Assembly: GCF_000002995.4 (NCBI RefSeq)
Contig: NW_025062477.1
Coordinates: forward strand, 700,001-764,000
DNA: 64,000 nt
DNA from: Brugia malayi
Taxonomy: Eukaryota; Nematoda; Chromadorea; Rhabditida; Onchocercidae
Reading direction: 5' to 3'
This document shows, in pieces, positions 1-13,175 of the stretch. The notes below the pieces were generated by a model. It did no database searches and had not been told where the DNA came from. It saw only the letters and a program-made list of their open reading frames with translations. Within the stretch, counting starts at the first letter, position 1. Every line of letters starts with the position of its first letter. Made by a program: the position numbers and the translations under genes.

Positions 1-80
1 ATGAATAAATTAAATTAAAGTAAAGAATTCAATAATTTGTATTATGTATTTTTTTTCTAGTGAGATGATTGATTATTGTT

Positions 81-106
81 TGCATGCATGCATGCATGCA
101 TGCATA
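81..106. repeat. (GCAT)n tetranucleotide microsatellite
   Basis: About six uninterrupted TGCA/GCAT units are visible. The unit is self-complementary, so the tract is palindromic on both strands. It lies in non-coding DNA. Confidence 0.95.
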
Positions 107-1407
107 TCTGCATGATTTATTTTGATTATCGTTATGATAATCTTTAACAAATGTCTTATTTTTATCATTTGAAGTTTATTCATTTTCTTTAAATTAATTG
201 TTTAAATTAAAAAATTAAGAACTAAATTGAAAAAAAATATCACACTCAAATAAGCAAACAGTTTTTTTTTTTTTACTTTTTTTGTTTTTTCTTTTTAATT
301 ATATTTTATAATATTTTGCTTACTTATCTTAAATGGAATAAATGTTAAAATGATTATCAATCAAATTTGAGGAATGTAAAAAAAAAGTAAAATTCTTTCC
401 TGCAATTAACAAAATTTTTTATTTATTTATTTCTGTTAGAAAAATTTTTTTTTTCTCTTAATTGAAAAGTAAAAAAAAAAAAAAAAAAAAAGAGAAATGC
501 TTTAATAATAATTAAAATAATTGTTAAGAAACAAGAAGAAGAAGAAAATTGTTCCATTCATTAGAATATTTTAAGAAATAATTTTTGCAGTTGTCAATAA
601 GTTAGGATAGAAAAAAAATAAAAAAAAAATTTTTTTTTCCCAATAATACTAAGATTTGTTAAGAGTGAAAATAAATGTAAATAAACAATTTTGATCGATT
701 AAAAAGAATTTTTTTTTTTTTTTAAACTAAACAAATGCGAGTAATGAGAGAATTGATAGTTAGTTTGTTTGTTGTGAGATGACAGAATGAATTAAAATGA
801 AATGTAAACAGTTAATGATATTTCAATTTTAAGTCACATGTATATGTAATTTCTCGAAATAGCAAATAAGTGTTTAATTTAAATAATAATAAATAGAAAA
901 ACAAGAAATTAATAATTGCAAGAAATTTGTGTCACATTGAAATGAATGAATGAATGAATGATAAAGTTGTTGATAAAAGTTACAATTTAAAAAGTGCAAA
1001 TGATTTATGCAAACATAGAAATTGTATACAAATGATAATTAAATGAACAAAATAATTTAACAAATAAATTAACAAACATATTATTAGCAATAAAATGTGG
1101 AAAAAAATAAATAAATAATAATATTTTTCATCAAAAATTTTTGGTTAGACATATTTGCATGATGGAAATCATTTGATTATAATTTGATTGCTAACGACAA
1201 GGAAATGTTATCGAAGAAATTCCAAATATATATTTATTTATTCTTTTCATCATTTTTAACAAGCCTAAAGAATATTCTGATTGATAAAAACAGCTATATA
1301 AATTAAATTTGTCGTAGAATGTTCATAGCAAGTCAAGAAGATAAGAAAGATTGCTTCATTTTTTATTAAACAAGGAAAAAAGGTGGAATATTTGATGAAA
1401 AAAAAAC

Positions 1408-1408
1408 G

Positions 1409-1440
<32 letters not shown>

Positions 1441-1442
1441 AG
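1408..1442. repeat. (GA)n microsatellite
   Basis: Purine-only GA dinucleotide run with two GGGA interruptions at its 3' side, followed directly by an A run. It is one of at least eight GA/CT tracts in the first 21 kb. Confidence 0.95.
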
Positions 1443-3304
1443 AAAAAAAAAAGGGAAGGAAGAAAATATTTGGTAAAATTTTAGGCAAATTTTTTTTGAA
1501 TTTATAAAAGTTCCATTTTTTGAAGACATCGTTTTTTTTTTTTTTTTTTTGCTTTTTTGTTTTCTTTAAGCGAAAATTTTACGCACATTTTAAAAATGAT
1601 TGAACTGAAAAATCACACACAAAAAAAAAAAAAAAGAAGAAAAAGAAATTGTAATAGCTTTTTTCTCATTTTAGTATGAAATATTAAATTTACTAAATTA
1701 CATAAAGAGAAACAGTGAAAAATAAAATTTGATGATGCAAAAATGAAATTAGCAATTGGAAGATATCAGAGATATTTTAAAGTTTTTTTTTTTTTTTTTT
1801 TAAATTATATTTTAATGTTAGAATGTGAAATCAAACAAAAAAGCTATTTTAATTTCCGATTTTTTTTTTTTTTGTCACATTACTATTTTAATTTTCAATT
1901 TGGATCAGTTTTGATCTAATTTTCAAATTCAACAAAATAGTAAGAAATATATTTGCTTAAGATAATTCAGTTAATTCAATTAAAAATTTTTTGATATACA
2001 AATGTGACAGATGATGACATTAAGTAGTGATATTAGCAAGATAAATGAATTTTATTTATTATAGAAATGTTACAAATGTTAATTTTGTTTCTTTTTTCAA
2101 TTTATACAAAATTAAAGATAAGTTCAAAATATACCGCAAATGATAAACTGAGGATAAAAGCTAATTAAATTTAACATTAATCAAATTCATTAATCATTTT
2201 TTTTTTTTTTTGGTCAAATTTTTATATTATTTTAGTTGTAAAAAGTATTTTCGAAAGTTTTGTTTTTGCCTTAAAGACAATAAATTTTTGAAAATATATG
2301 TGAAAATAAATTGAGCACATTTATAAATATCGCATTTTTTAGGAAATTTTAAAAATTCCTAAATAAAATTTAAAAATTTTTTAAAATGAATGGGTTAGAG
2401 TACATGGAATACGATAAAATAGTACTAAAAATTTCAATTTTTTATTGAGATATTCATAAATGCACTCAATAAGTTTATTTTTTATTTTAATATTTATTAT
2501 TTTAATAATTTATTAAAAAAAAAAAAAAAAAAAAACCGATTTATCTTTGTTACAACTTTTAATTGTTACAACTTTGCGCTTTTTTGCAATAAATAATAAA
2601 ATGAAAAAATATTTATTCTTACAAAAAAAAAAAAAAAAAAATAAAATAATTTTTGCACTTCTAATATTAATTACTCATTAAAAAAAGATATGAACTTTAC
2701 ATTAATTTTTAATTTCAACAACAATTAATAAAAATTTAGGAATAAAACTTAATTTATTAATATATATTGAAAGTTTCAAATTGTTTTTTTTTTTTTTAAT
2801 TTAAATAATTCTTTAGACTTTTTCGTCATTTCATTCATTCGTTTCGAAATTTATTAAATTTCATAAGTCATACTATAATTTAAGATACATTCAAGAAATG
2901 ATTATTGCATTAAAGCAATTTTATATTTGAATTAAACCTTTTAAGCTTTCCTATTTCAATTTTAATTTTATATGGTTTAATTCATCTAAAATAAATGCAA
3001 CTTCAAGCATACTTCAACCTTTTTATGACCTTTTCTCTTTTTTTTTTTTTTCTTTTTTCTTTTTGTCATACTTCTTAAGAGCTAATTTAATGCTTTTTTT
3101 TTTTCTCTCTTTTCAAAACTTTTATTGAGAATCATATCTATTAAATTTTTTTCATTCCTTATATTTTATTTTGAGTGAGCAAAATTTTTGCATTTTAGAA
3201 ATTTCAAAAAAAATTTATTAGTACTTCAAAAAAAAAAAAAAAAAAAAAAAGGAAAAATGAAGTTTGATTATACATAAAATATATTTGCATAAAACTTTGA
3301 TAAA

Positions 3305-4622
3305 TTACATAATAATACATTTTATTGGAACACGAGGATTACGACAAAGTAACCAATTTGGCAATTTTATTTTCCATTTTGGAAATTTTCGTCCTGTGCC
3401 TGAAGAAGGCGGTAAAGGTGGTAATAAATCTAATTCATCTGATGCTGAATCACCATCAATTTCTACTTCATCTGTTAACCTGAAATTAATTTTTTTTTTT
3501 TTTTAAAAAAAAGGTAAGAATGAAAATGTAACAAAAATTGAAGCTATAATTTTTTTTTTGTCATACAATTTGAAAATAAAACATTCCTTCCTTCTATCAA
3601 TTTTTTTCTTTTGTAAAATTAAAAAAAGAAAAAAATGTTTCGAGTAATTCTATTTTTTTTTTTTTTTAAATCCTTAGATACTACTATATATTATTTATAG
3701 AACTATGAAGAAAGAAAATTTTTTTTTTTGTTTTTTTTGAAGGACTTTTTTTTTAAAAAAATTTTATGAAGTAAATCACTAATTATGATTAAATATTATT
3801 TCAAGAAATCATATTTTTGAATATCACATACTATTCTATTTTTAATAAATATTTGCGAAAAACAAAAAACAAAAAAAGTGAGTAATACCTGGAAATTTCC
3901 TTTTGATGATGCGACATGTATGATTCTTTTAATGTATTTTTATTTAATTTTTTATTATTAAAACGATCAATTAATGGATCATCAAGAATTGATTCAAATT
4001 TAAGCGTATATGGTTCACAATCTGTTAAAATCTGATGAAAATCATTGTCAAATTCATCACCTAACGTAAATTGTGAATAATCTTCTGCTAAAACACGAAA
4101 TGTTCCTGAAAATATCAAATTTAATATATTAAATTACAAAAAATTGAAAAAAATTTTTTTGCAATTGAAAAGTTTAAAAAAAAATATATAATTTTTTGTT
4201 TTAAAAAAAACAATAATTAAATAAACTAAATTTTTATTTTAAACATCAATTCATTGTATACGACTGGAATTTCCTTCTTAACTATTAATTTCAAATTATT
4301 TATTTATTTTTATTTTTTTAAATAATTGTTATAATTGATTAGAAAAATAAAGATAATTTTTGAAAAGAAAAAATTTTTTTTCCATAAAAAAAAAATCTAA
4401 TAATTGCGATCCAACAAAAAAAAAAAAATACTTAAATTTGCTAAATTATTTAAAACTTTTTAAATAATTTAAAATGAAAAGGAAAAATTAAATTTTAAAT
4501 TATTTGATATAAAAATTTAAAATAAACATACCATTTCGCCTTTTTGGTGGATTATTGCAAATTATAGAACTATTCGAATTATTGTCAACTACTGTCGTAG
4601 ATGATGACGCAACTGCACTCAT
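3305..4622 (-). CDS. Hypothetical small protein with C-terminal CaaX box
   Basis: Three exons on the minus strand: 4622-4532, 4105-3889 and 3479-3305. They join in frame (phases 1 and 2) at GT-AG introns into a 160-residue protein. The start follows an in-frame upstream stop. The first 30 residues are Ser/Thr/Asn-rich and end in PPKRRN. Exon 2 holds an acidic, mildly hydrophobic stretch (LAEDYSQFTLGDEF) and a basic patch (NNKKLNK). Exon 3 runs from an acidic Ser/Asp segment through PPLPPSS to a basic-hydrophobic end (KFPKWKIKLPNW), another Cys, and the last four residues CIIM. By the general CaaX rule this end fits farnesylation (X = Met), and the basic stretch plus the second Cys suit membrane binding. 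I do not recognise the family; small GTPase motifs are absent. The gene model is well supported by three-way phase agreement; prenylation and membrane location are inferred. A larger transcript with more 5' exons cannot be excluded. Confidence 0.7.
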
Positions 4623-6105
4623 TTTCAGGTGGTTTCTATAACTGATAAATTGTGTTTATTTTAAAATTTTGATTATTTTAAATGAACGAAATCGTAAATA
4701 TATTAAGAAAATATGATAGTAAACTATAAATTTTTTAATTATCACAGTTATAATTTTGTATCAATTCAAATTACATTTCAGAAATTATGAAAATATAATT
4801 AAAATTAAAACTTTCTCAAAAAAAAAAAAAAAAACAAATTTCTTTTGATAACAGAATTTATTCATATAAATAATTTTTTAGTAACAAATTAATAAAAATG
4901 AAAGAAAGTTTAATTCTTTAATGTAATTTTATGAAAATACAAAGAAATTCAATGAATTATGCAAATCAAAAAAAGAAAAAAAATCTAAGAATTAATGAAT
5001 GAAAAAATAAATTATAAATTTTTTTTTTTTTTGGAAACTTTTAGTCTAACTGTTATTGAAATTTTAGTGTAAAATTTTATTTTATCTTTTAGTCTTTTGA
5101 AATATTTTGTGTAAAGAAATTTTTTATCATCTAAACAACAATATTTGTTATAAAATTAAAATGAAAGATGATAAATGATAAAATATTTAAGAATAAAATA
5201 ATTAATTCTCATTCAATATCAAAAATGTCACATTAATACCTGTCATATATATATGTTATAAAAAGCTACTAAGAACAATATATTTTGTCATTTTTTTCTT
5301 TAAAAAAAAAAAAAAAAAAAAGTTAAACAATTATTAAATTAGAAAGTAAAAAAATTAAATTAAACTAAACCACAATTCAAAAAAAAAAAAAAAAAGTGAA
5401 ATTTTTATTATAGTTGGATAAAAATTATATTAGCTTAAACTTTGTGAGTTTATTGTAAGAAATTGAAATAAAACAACGAAACTGGTAGTAAATTTCAATT
5501 AATTAATTAACTAATTAATTAATTAATTAGCATATATTTAAGATAATGATAGAAACAAAACACAAACATATCGTTTCTATCCTTTAATATTTCAACAAAT
5601 TTAGCAGTATTTTGATATCATTAAAATAATTAATACACATTTTTTAATGAACTAGAAATTTAATCCTGCATCATTGATCAAAAGTTTTTCAATTTTCCTT
5701 GAAATATTTGAAATTTGATAAATTGAAATATTACAGTATAGTAATTTATTTTTTGCAAAAATTTGCTGCAATTCAAGAAACTTTCAAAATTTCAATATTA
5801 TATTTAAATTTTAAATATTATCTTATCTATACGATTTATTATTGAATGCAATTCGAGTCTTTTGCTTCAAAAAATTTCACTATTATACCTAACTTAATAA
5901 ACATTTTAATATTTAATTTGTATACTTTTTCAAGTTATTTTCACATATAAAATTAAGCACTACTTTCCGTTACTTTTATCAAAGTTATAAAAAGTAAGTT
6001 ACAACCTTTCATCGTATCATCAAAAATCAAATTACGTAAAATAGTATAAAGTTTAATAATTGAGCGAGCTATATAATCAGTAGTATTTATAGTGGATTAT
6101 TTGAA

Positions 6106-6301
6106 CTACGTCAAAATACGTGTCTATTAAATATAACACGTCTTACGTATTGACGTTTCATAATAGTGCCTTATATCAGAAATCATTTGCTTTTTCAAAT
6201 TAATATTTTTTTTTCCTATTTTGTAGCAACTAAGAATTTTGACGTAGATAATACGTAAGATAATACTAACGCATTATGATGCGTTAGTATTATCTTACGT
6301 A
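6106..6301. repeat. MITE-like inverted-repeat element with a perfect 23-bp hairpin
   Basis: Two inverted structures overlap. A 12-bp pair (CTACGTCAAAAT at 6106-6117 and ATTTTGACGTAG at 6236-6247) brackets about 140 bp. Directly after it, 6252-6274 and 6279-6301 are perfect reverse complements separated by the 4-base loop TATG. The segment is rich in TACGTAAG/ACGT motifs that are rare in the surrounding AT-rich DNA. There is no coding capacity. This suits a small non-autonomous inverted-repeat element or its remnant; no clear target-site duplication was found, so the element's limits are uncertain. Confidence 0.6.
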
Positions 6302-7072
6302 ATTTCCACGTAATTCCGATTTTGTTAATTAATAGCAATATATAAATAGCGAAGGCTTTAGTAATTATAATGAAATTTATGTGATAAAAAATATACAATA
6401 TTATGAAAAAAAAAAGTTATAAATTTACAAATTCCAAAAAGTTTAAAAAAAAAAAAAAAAACTAATTGATGACTACTAATTCATAAAAATTTGAAAATTT
6501 TGGAAAAAAAAATTTTTAAAATGTTAAATTTTAATTTATTAATCGCAACATAAATTTACGCTGATTGAACGAAGTAATATTAGGTCCAATAATTAAAAAG
6601 TTAATGAATGATATGCTAATATACCTACATATGATACTGGCAATAACTTTTCTTGAAGGTAATATTTAATTTTATAAGTAAAGGTAAAGAAGACAAAAAG
6701 TAAAATACTTAAAGTTGTGTATTAAAAAAAAAAAAAAAAAAAAAAGAAAACATTTAAGTTTTCAAAAAATGTTAAAATATTATAATTAATTGCCTTTATT
6801 AGTTATATTTTCATTCCAAACATTTAACTTTATTTCGGTTATTCTTAATCAACTCATTTTTTCTTTTTTGGTGGTTAAAATAGTAAATTTTTTTCTTTTA
6901 AATAAATTTTTTTTGTCAAACATTTATATTTTCATACTAACATTTTTTTTTAGACGCATTTTTACATGCATATTTTGCATAAATTATGTAAAATATATTG
7001 ATTTTCATACATTTATAACATTGATAATATTAAGAAATAAATGACTGACAGGAAAATATTTTATGGCCAAAA

Positions 7073-7410
7073 AGAGTAAATAGCCTAGTAGTTCATAAAT
7101 AAGAATAAATAGCCTAGTAGTTAACAAATAAGAATAAATAGCCTGGTATTAATAAATAAGAAATAAACAGCCTAGTAGTTAACAAATACGAATAAATAGC
7201 CTAGTATTAATAAATAAGAATAAATAGCCTAGTAGTTAACAAATACGAATAAATAGCCTAGTATTAATAAATAAGAATAAATAGCCTAGTAGTTCACAAA
7301 TAAGAATAAATAGCCTAGTGGTTAACAAATAAGAATAAATAGCCCAGTAGTTAACAAATGAGGATAAATAGCCCAGTATTTAATAAATAAAAATAAATAG
7401 CCTAGTAGTA
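7073..7410. repeat. AATAAATAGCCTAGTA minisatellite
   Basis: About a dozen units of 27-30 bp share the core AATAAATAGCCTAGTA. Two unit types alternate in part of the array, one continuing GTTAACAAATA and the other TTAATAAATAAG, which gives a roughly 56-bp higher-order period. Edge units are more diverged (AGCCCAGTA, AGCCTGGTA). Confidence 0.9.
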
Positions 7411-8216
7411 CTCTCCAATTTTTATACTGTTATAACAAAATAAATGCCAAAACACTTATGGCAAAGAAAAATAAACAAATGAATAATTTCATAAATAACT
7501 CAAAAAAAAATTTTTTCTTCATTTACATTTGATTTTAAAATTCATAAATTAAAGGCTAACAAAAATCTGCAAAATTAGCAATATTAATTAGCATTCAAGA
7601 AATTAATTGATAATTGATTGATTACAAATATTTCACATAAAAAATTCCGGAAATTTCTACCTCATCAAATAATACACAGAAAAAGAAAATATAAAAGTAA
7701 CACTGACTTCCGGATGAAAAGATCAATTTTGAACAGATAAGATAAAATGATAATAATAGATCGTTCTTTTTTTTTTTTGCAAAGGACAATTAGCGCCTTA
7801 ACTTATCATTACAGAATCAAATGCGCCTTATCATTTTTCATCAGATAATAGTTAACATTACGAATTGAAGTTGTACTGAATTGAAATTGAAATGATAAAT
7901 GATTGAAAGCATTGAAAATGATCAAAATTAAGCCAAAAATTGAAACTATACACTTTCAAAATGATAATCTAGAATTGTATTTGCAAAATGAATTGTTGTG
8001 AAAAATTTTAAATTTAATTCTATCGTTATCAAATATAAATATTTTCATATAAGAAAAGATATTGTGATTGTAAGATGAAAGTGAAACTTTGGTGACACGA
8101 ATGAATGGATAAATGATAACAGATAGATTACTGATAACAAAATACAAAATAATTGCAAAGAAAAAAAAAACTGAGATTCCATTTGAATATACAACAAAAA
8201 AATTTGTCATATAGTA

Positions 8217-8363
8217 ATGATAAATATATGAATAAAATGATAATAATAAATATCAGTAAGAGATTATAAATGATAAGTGAATAAAGTGATAATAATAATA
8301 TCAGTGAGAGATTATAAATGATAAATATATGAATAAAATGATAATAATAAATTCAGTGAGAGA
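8217..8363. repeat. Three-copy ~50-bp tandem repeat
   Basis: Three imperfect copies begin ATGATAAATATATGAATAAA or a variant and end in ATCAGTGAGAGATTATAA or a variant, at about 8217, 8270 and 8318. The sequence is AT-rich and non-coding. Confidence 0.75.
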
Positions 8364-8728
8364 ATAATTACAATGGTATTGAATATTAGTAAAATGTGAT
8401 TCAGTCTCGAATTAACTCATTGTTATCCTCAATAACTCCAAAATTAAATTTACTATTCTCTCATTAAGCTTAACTTGGGACTTTAAAGTATGTTTATTCT
8501 CACCACACATTTGATTTAATTAAATAAAAATCAATCTAATATGACCTGAAATGCACTATGATTACATTTTAAACGCAGTGTTAGTCATTTACTATGTTAA
8601 AAGAGCTTATTACGAACAGTAGCATTCATTGACCAGGCTCTTTTCTCTATAGCTAACACAATCCTTGGCCAAATACTCTTCGAGCATCTCTTTCGATCCA
8701 TATTGATCATTTTCAAAAGATTTGACAA

Positions 8729-8731
<3 letters not shown>

Positions 8732-8758
<27 letters not shown>
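8732..8758. repeat. (CT)n microsatellite
   Basis: Uninterrupted CT run of about 13 units in non-coding DNA. Confidence 0.95.
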
Positions 8759-8761
<3 letters not shown>

Positions 8762-9142
8762 ATCCTTAATGTTTTAGCAACCAATTATTTGCTTTGCTAG
8801 CCAAAGAAGATGGACAATTAGCTAATAAAAGTAATAAGCGTTTTGTAAAAAGTACCTATAAACTTTGAATTGTTTAGTAGTAATTGAAAGAGTTACTAAG
8901 AAAAGAGAAAGGATGAAAAGACATTTTAAATGAAAGGAAAGTAAGTAAAGAGACAATGTCCTCTTGCAGTCCGCTTGTGGACAATTGTGACAATTCAAAT
9001 GGACTATGTGACATGCTTGTGAACGAGGAAGGAAGGAAGGAATGATGGATATGCTGAATGTATTGAAGAGATGTCACAACCACTTTGCTATTCTTTTGAT
9101 CTGATAAAGGTAAAATTCTTCTTTAGCACCAAAAATTGATTG

Positions 9143-9144
<2 letters not shown>

Positions 9145-9186
<42 letters not shown>

Positions 9187-9190
9187 GAGG
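9145..9190. repeat. (GA)n microsatellite
   Basis: About 22 GA units with a single GGGA interruption. Confidence 0.95.
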
Positions 9191-10160
9191 TAACCTTGTC
9201 ATGTCATGATACTTTATTCGAGACAAAAAAAAAAAAACCACTACTTAAAGAGTAGCAAGAAAGAATGAAAAGATTCATTTTGTCCTTCGATCATATATGA
9301 ACAAATTTCTTTTTCCCTCTCCATAAATCATTAACTCTCTCTTTCTTCTGCTTCCTCCATCATTCTTTGTCCCTTTTTGTCCTCAATTGGCCAATAATTC
9401 ATCGATTTAAAAAAAATTCTCCTATATTTCCTTCCAAATTTATATGTATAGTAAATTTGAAGTGAAAAATAACTATCATTAGCAATAATTTGCTATAACA
9501 ATAAGCTGAAGTTATTGACATATCATAACAATAACAGAAAAAAATTTGTTTACAGTGTATTTAAATGCAATGCATTTAGCTGATACTGCGCAATTAAAAT
9601 ACATTTATTTCTAATTTAACCTAATTTTAATAAGCTTATAGTAAAAATAGCATGTATTGTAGTAGTAAGTTTGTCATAAAAGATTTTATTAGTCATGAAA
9701 AGCTGAAGCAAATTCTTGTTCAGGATTTCTCGGGATAATAATATGAGACATTTGCTTATTAATATACATATATATGCTATTGTTTTATTGATTAATCGTT
9801 GAAAATTTCTGAAATTTTCAAAAAAAAAAAAAAAAAAAAATGCTAACAAAATATAATTTGCAATGTTACGATAGAATAGTCCTGAATTCAATAATAAGAG
9901 AATTTCTTGGCTAAATTATCATTCAATAAATTTATCACTAAATAATTTCAGGCTAAATACTCAATTGGCAGTGCCTGAAGATTTCGCATTTTGTGGTACT
10001 CGAGGGAATTTAGGATGCATCACAAATCACTTCTCATTAGTAAAAGTTAAATCTAATTATTTTCAAGCATTTTCAGACTTTTCAGCTTAGCCAAATACTA
10101 CTAGTTACAAAGATTTGATAAGCATCCTTTTTTTTCTTGATCTCATAGAGATTTCTTCAG

Positions 10161-10186
10161 ATCAATCAATCAATCAATCAATCAAT
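10161..10186. repeat. (ATCA)n microsatellite
   Basis: Six uninterrupted ATCA units. The same motif recurs at 16108-16139. Confidence 0.9.
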
Positions 10187-11066
10187 AATCCATTTTCTAA
10201 CATAAATGAATTGCTAAAATTATTGGATGCATTTGGCTACTAAATGCTAAATAATTTGAGCCAATTACAGCTTATATAAGCCAATGCATTCATTAATGGC
10301 TAATATTTTCATATACTTTGGCCATTACTGACCAATATATTGTTTAATTGAATAAATCAAAAAATGATTTAAATGCTTTTGCAACACATTCTTAATTGAA
10401 AAAAAATAAAAAATGGAATTTCATTAAATAGAAATAAATAAGTGCAAAACTTAGTTAAATTATTTAGATGAATCGCCGTTCTTTTTTAAAAAGTAAAATA
10501 GAAACTTTTTTCCATTTAAACTCTGAAAATGTAAGTTAATGAAAAATAATTGTTGAAAGAATTTAAAAAAAAAAAAGAAAGAAAGAAATGAAATTATGTT
10601 CGTTGTAGACGAAAAAAGCTGAAATGATCGAAAAAAAAAAAGGAAAGAAAAATTGTTCGTTTCTCTACAAATTATGCATTTTCAATTAAATATAAAAATT
10701 AAATTTGAATGAATTAAATGTAAAAAGCATTAATTATATATATAATATTTTCGGGATGAAAGTCAAATTTTGCTAAAAATTTGTCAAAAATAAGATTGCG
10801 GTTTTCATAAAATTTTAAGTGAAATTTATTTTTCAATTAATAAAATTACAAAAAAAAAATCAATTATTTTAAATATACACTAATTAGGATAAAAAATTGT
10901 TTAATATGTTTTATTGTTTTTAATATTAATAAAAAAAAAATTTTTTTTTTTTACTCTAATTGATAATTGATAAATTGATAAATTCATTGATAAATTCATT
11001 TCAAGTAATGAAAAGAATCAATATTTTATATAATATTATACTTTCCTCTCTCTCTCTCTGCACATT

Positions 11067-11280
11067 TATCATTTCATTAACTTTCATCACTTATCATCTC
11101 ATTAACTTTTATCACTTATCATCTCATTAACTTTCATCACTTATCATCTCATTAACTTTCATCACTTATCATCTCATTAACTTTCATCACTTATCATCTC
11201 ATTAACTTTCATCACTTATCATCTCATTAACTTTCATCACTTATCATCTCATTAACTTTTATCACTTATCATCTCATTAA
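11067..11280. repeat. 25-bp minisatellite
   Basis: Eight to nine nearly identical head-to-tail copies of a 25-bp unit whose core is ATCTCATTAACTTTCATCAC. Variation is almost limited to one C/T position (CTTTC or CTTTT) and to TTTC in the first copy, so the array looks recently expanded. It follows directly on a short CT tract. Confidence 0.95.
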
Positions 11281-11699
11281 CAGTGTATTTATCAATTTAT
11301 AAAAGTTAAAATACAAACTGTCCAACTTTTCAATATTCTACAATTTCACATTTTGTTGTAACATTTCGATGAATAATTTTGAAAACTAATAGATATTGTC
11401 TCTTTCTTTTTTTTTTCTGTCTGATTAAACACACTTCAATAAATTAATTTAATATCGGAACGATTGACAGTACTAACATTTTTTTTCTCTCTTATAGACA
11501 GGTTTTATTTTTTTCTTTTTTTCTTTCTCTCTCTCTCTCTTTCCTCTTTTTTAATCTTTGTATTGTTATTTCATTGGTTTGTTTTGTTAGTGAGTATTTT
11601 AGAAGTGAATAAAATAAATAACTTGTTGGTTCCAGCAAAGCATACATCATTAATATTACATAAGAAACACTATCAAAATGTGTAACTGTAATGTCCACA

Positions 11700-11960
11700 A
11701 TTATTACTATTATCATTATTTATTTATTCTTATTATCATTGTTTACTTGTCTATTTATTTGTTTATTTATTTATTATTTTTGCATTATTAATTATATTGT
11801 ATTATTTATAATTATTTTATTATATATTTATTTATTTACTTATTTATTATAATCGTTGTTTATGTATTTATTTATTTGTTTATTTATTATTATTAATGTA
11901 TGTATTTATTTATTTATTATTGTTTACTTGTCCACTTATTTTTTTATTATTATTATATTA
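11700..11960. repeat. TTTA/TTAT low-complexity tract
   Basis: Mixed TTTA, TTAT and TTTG tetranucleotides (Tyr/Ile/Phe-like in every frame) with no coherent coding frame. Confidence 0.8.
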
Positions 11961-13133
11961 TTAATTATTATTATTACCTCTTTCTCATTCTTGAATAATT
12001 TGAAATAAATGACTTTGTGCACTAAAATCTATCAATTTTTTCAGGTGTTTGTTTTTTAGATCAAAGCATCAGTCTGCATGCTCAAATTTCAATGAATTTT
12101 GATAGAAAAAAATAAGAGTATTAAGTGGAGAAATGAAAAAAAAAAAAAGAAAAAAGAAGCAAAGATATTAATTGTTTGTTTAGATGTGAAAAAGAAGAGT
12201 AAACAAATGCCATCATTTATTGAATTTTAAAAAAGTTTTTTTTTTTTTCTGATTCATCTCTTTAAAGTTTTCTATATTTAAGGTTTATCAGATCATAGAA
12301 AATTTCATACTTTTCACAAATGTCACATCCAATTCATTATAAAGTATTAATTTCAATTTTTTTTTTTTTCATTACATTAAGTAATCAAAAACGTAAAATT
12401 AAAATTTAGTATCAAAAATGTTTCTCAGAAAGTTTTAAACTTTCTACTATGACAAGTTTTGAAAGTTTTTAATATTTAAATTTCTTTTTTTTTTTTGATG
12501 AATTTTAAAAAAGTTTTTTCAAGAAAAATTGCTCATAAAGTATTTTTTTAACAGTTTTGCAGTTTCGTTTCATTAATTAAAATGTTCAGATTTTACTTAC
12601 TACCCAATTTCTTTTCTTTGTTTACACTAAACTCGTAAAAACGTAATATGGAAAACTTGAACTTACGTAATGAAACGTGAACGTTTTATATGGATTTTTT
12701 ATTAATTTCATTAATTTAAATCTTAATTGAAAAATAAAAAAATTAATTGAATTTCTTTTTGTATGGTTTTATCAAATTTTAATTGATTGAACTGAAATTA
12801 AAAATTGAATCTTTTTCTTTTTGATGAAAATGGAACGGAATGATCTAGTTGAAGATTAAATTAGAAATTAATTTTTGTGTTTTATATTAAATTTGATTGA
12901 AAGTTGAAAAGAAAGAAAAAAGTTTGCAATTCTAAAAAATGAAATAAAATAGAAAATATTGTAGAAATACTATTTAAAAAAAAAAAAAATTAAATTTTTT
13001 AAAAGATAAACTGAAATTACAGAAGCAAAATAGAATAATTTTCGTACTTTCATAGTTTGATATTTGTTGATTTAAAAAAAAAAAAATTAATTCTTATTTT
13101 CTATTATTCAAATATTTGAAGATAAAAGATACA

Positions 13134-13175
13134 AGAGAGAGAGAGGAAGAGAAAGAGAGAGAGAGAGAGAGAGAA
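13134..13175. repeat. GA-rich microsatellite
   Basis: GA dinucleotides with GGAAGAGAAA interruptions, ending in an A run. Confidence 0.9.

Larger units (their letters stand above)
1..3304. other. Non-coding, homopolymer-rich flank
   Basis: No coding region can be supported. The stretch is dominated by A and T runs of 10-20 bases, with a GCAT tetranucleotide tract and a GA tract listed separately. Short open frames here are broken within tens of codons and show no splice-compatible continuation. It could include the 3' UTR of the minus-strand gene that ends at 3305, but no AATAAA on the minus strand close to that stop decides this. Confidence 0.6.

Noticed and set aside
8602..8725. Minus-strand frame of about 40 codons with normal-looking composition (contains SKEMLEEYLAKDC)
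   Set aside because: No acceptor, start or neighbouring exon in phase; too short to separate from chance without a homology search.
9947..10090. Plus-strand frame after an acceptor-like TTTCAG (contains LAVPEDFAFCGTRGNLG)
   Set aside because: Only about 45 codons; no upstream exon or homology; left as chance.
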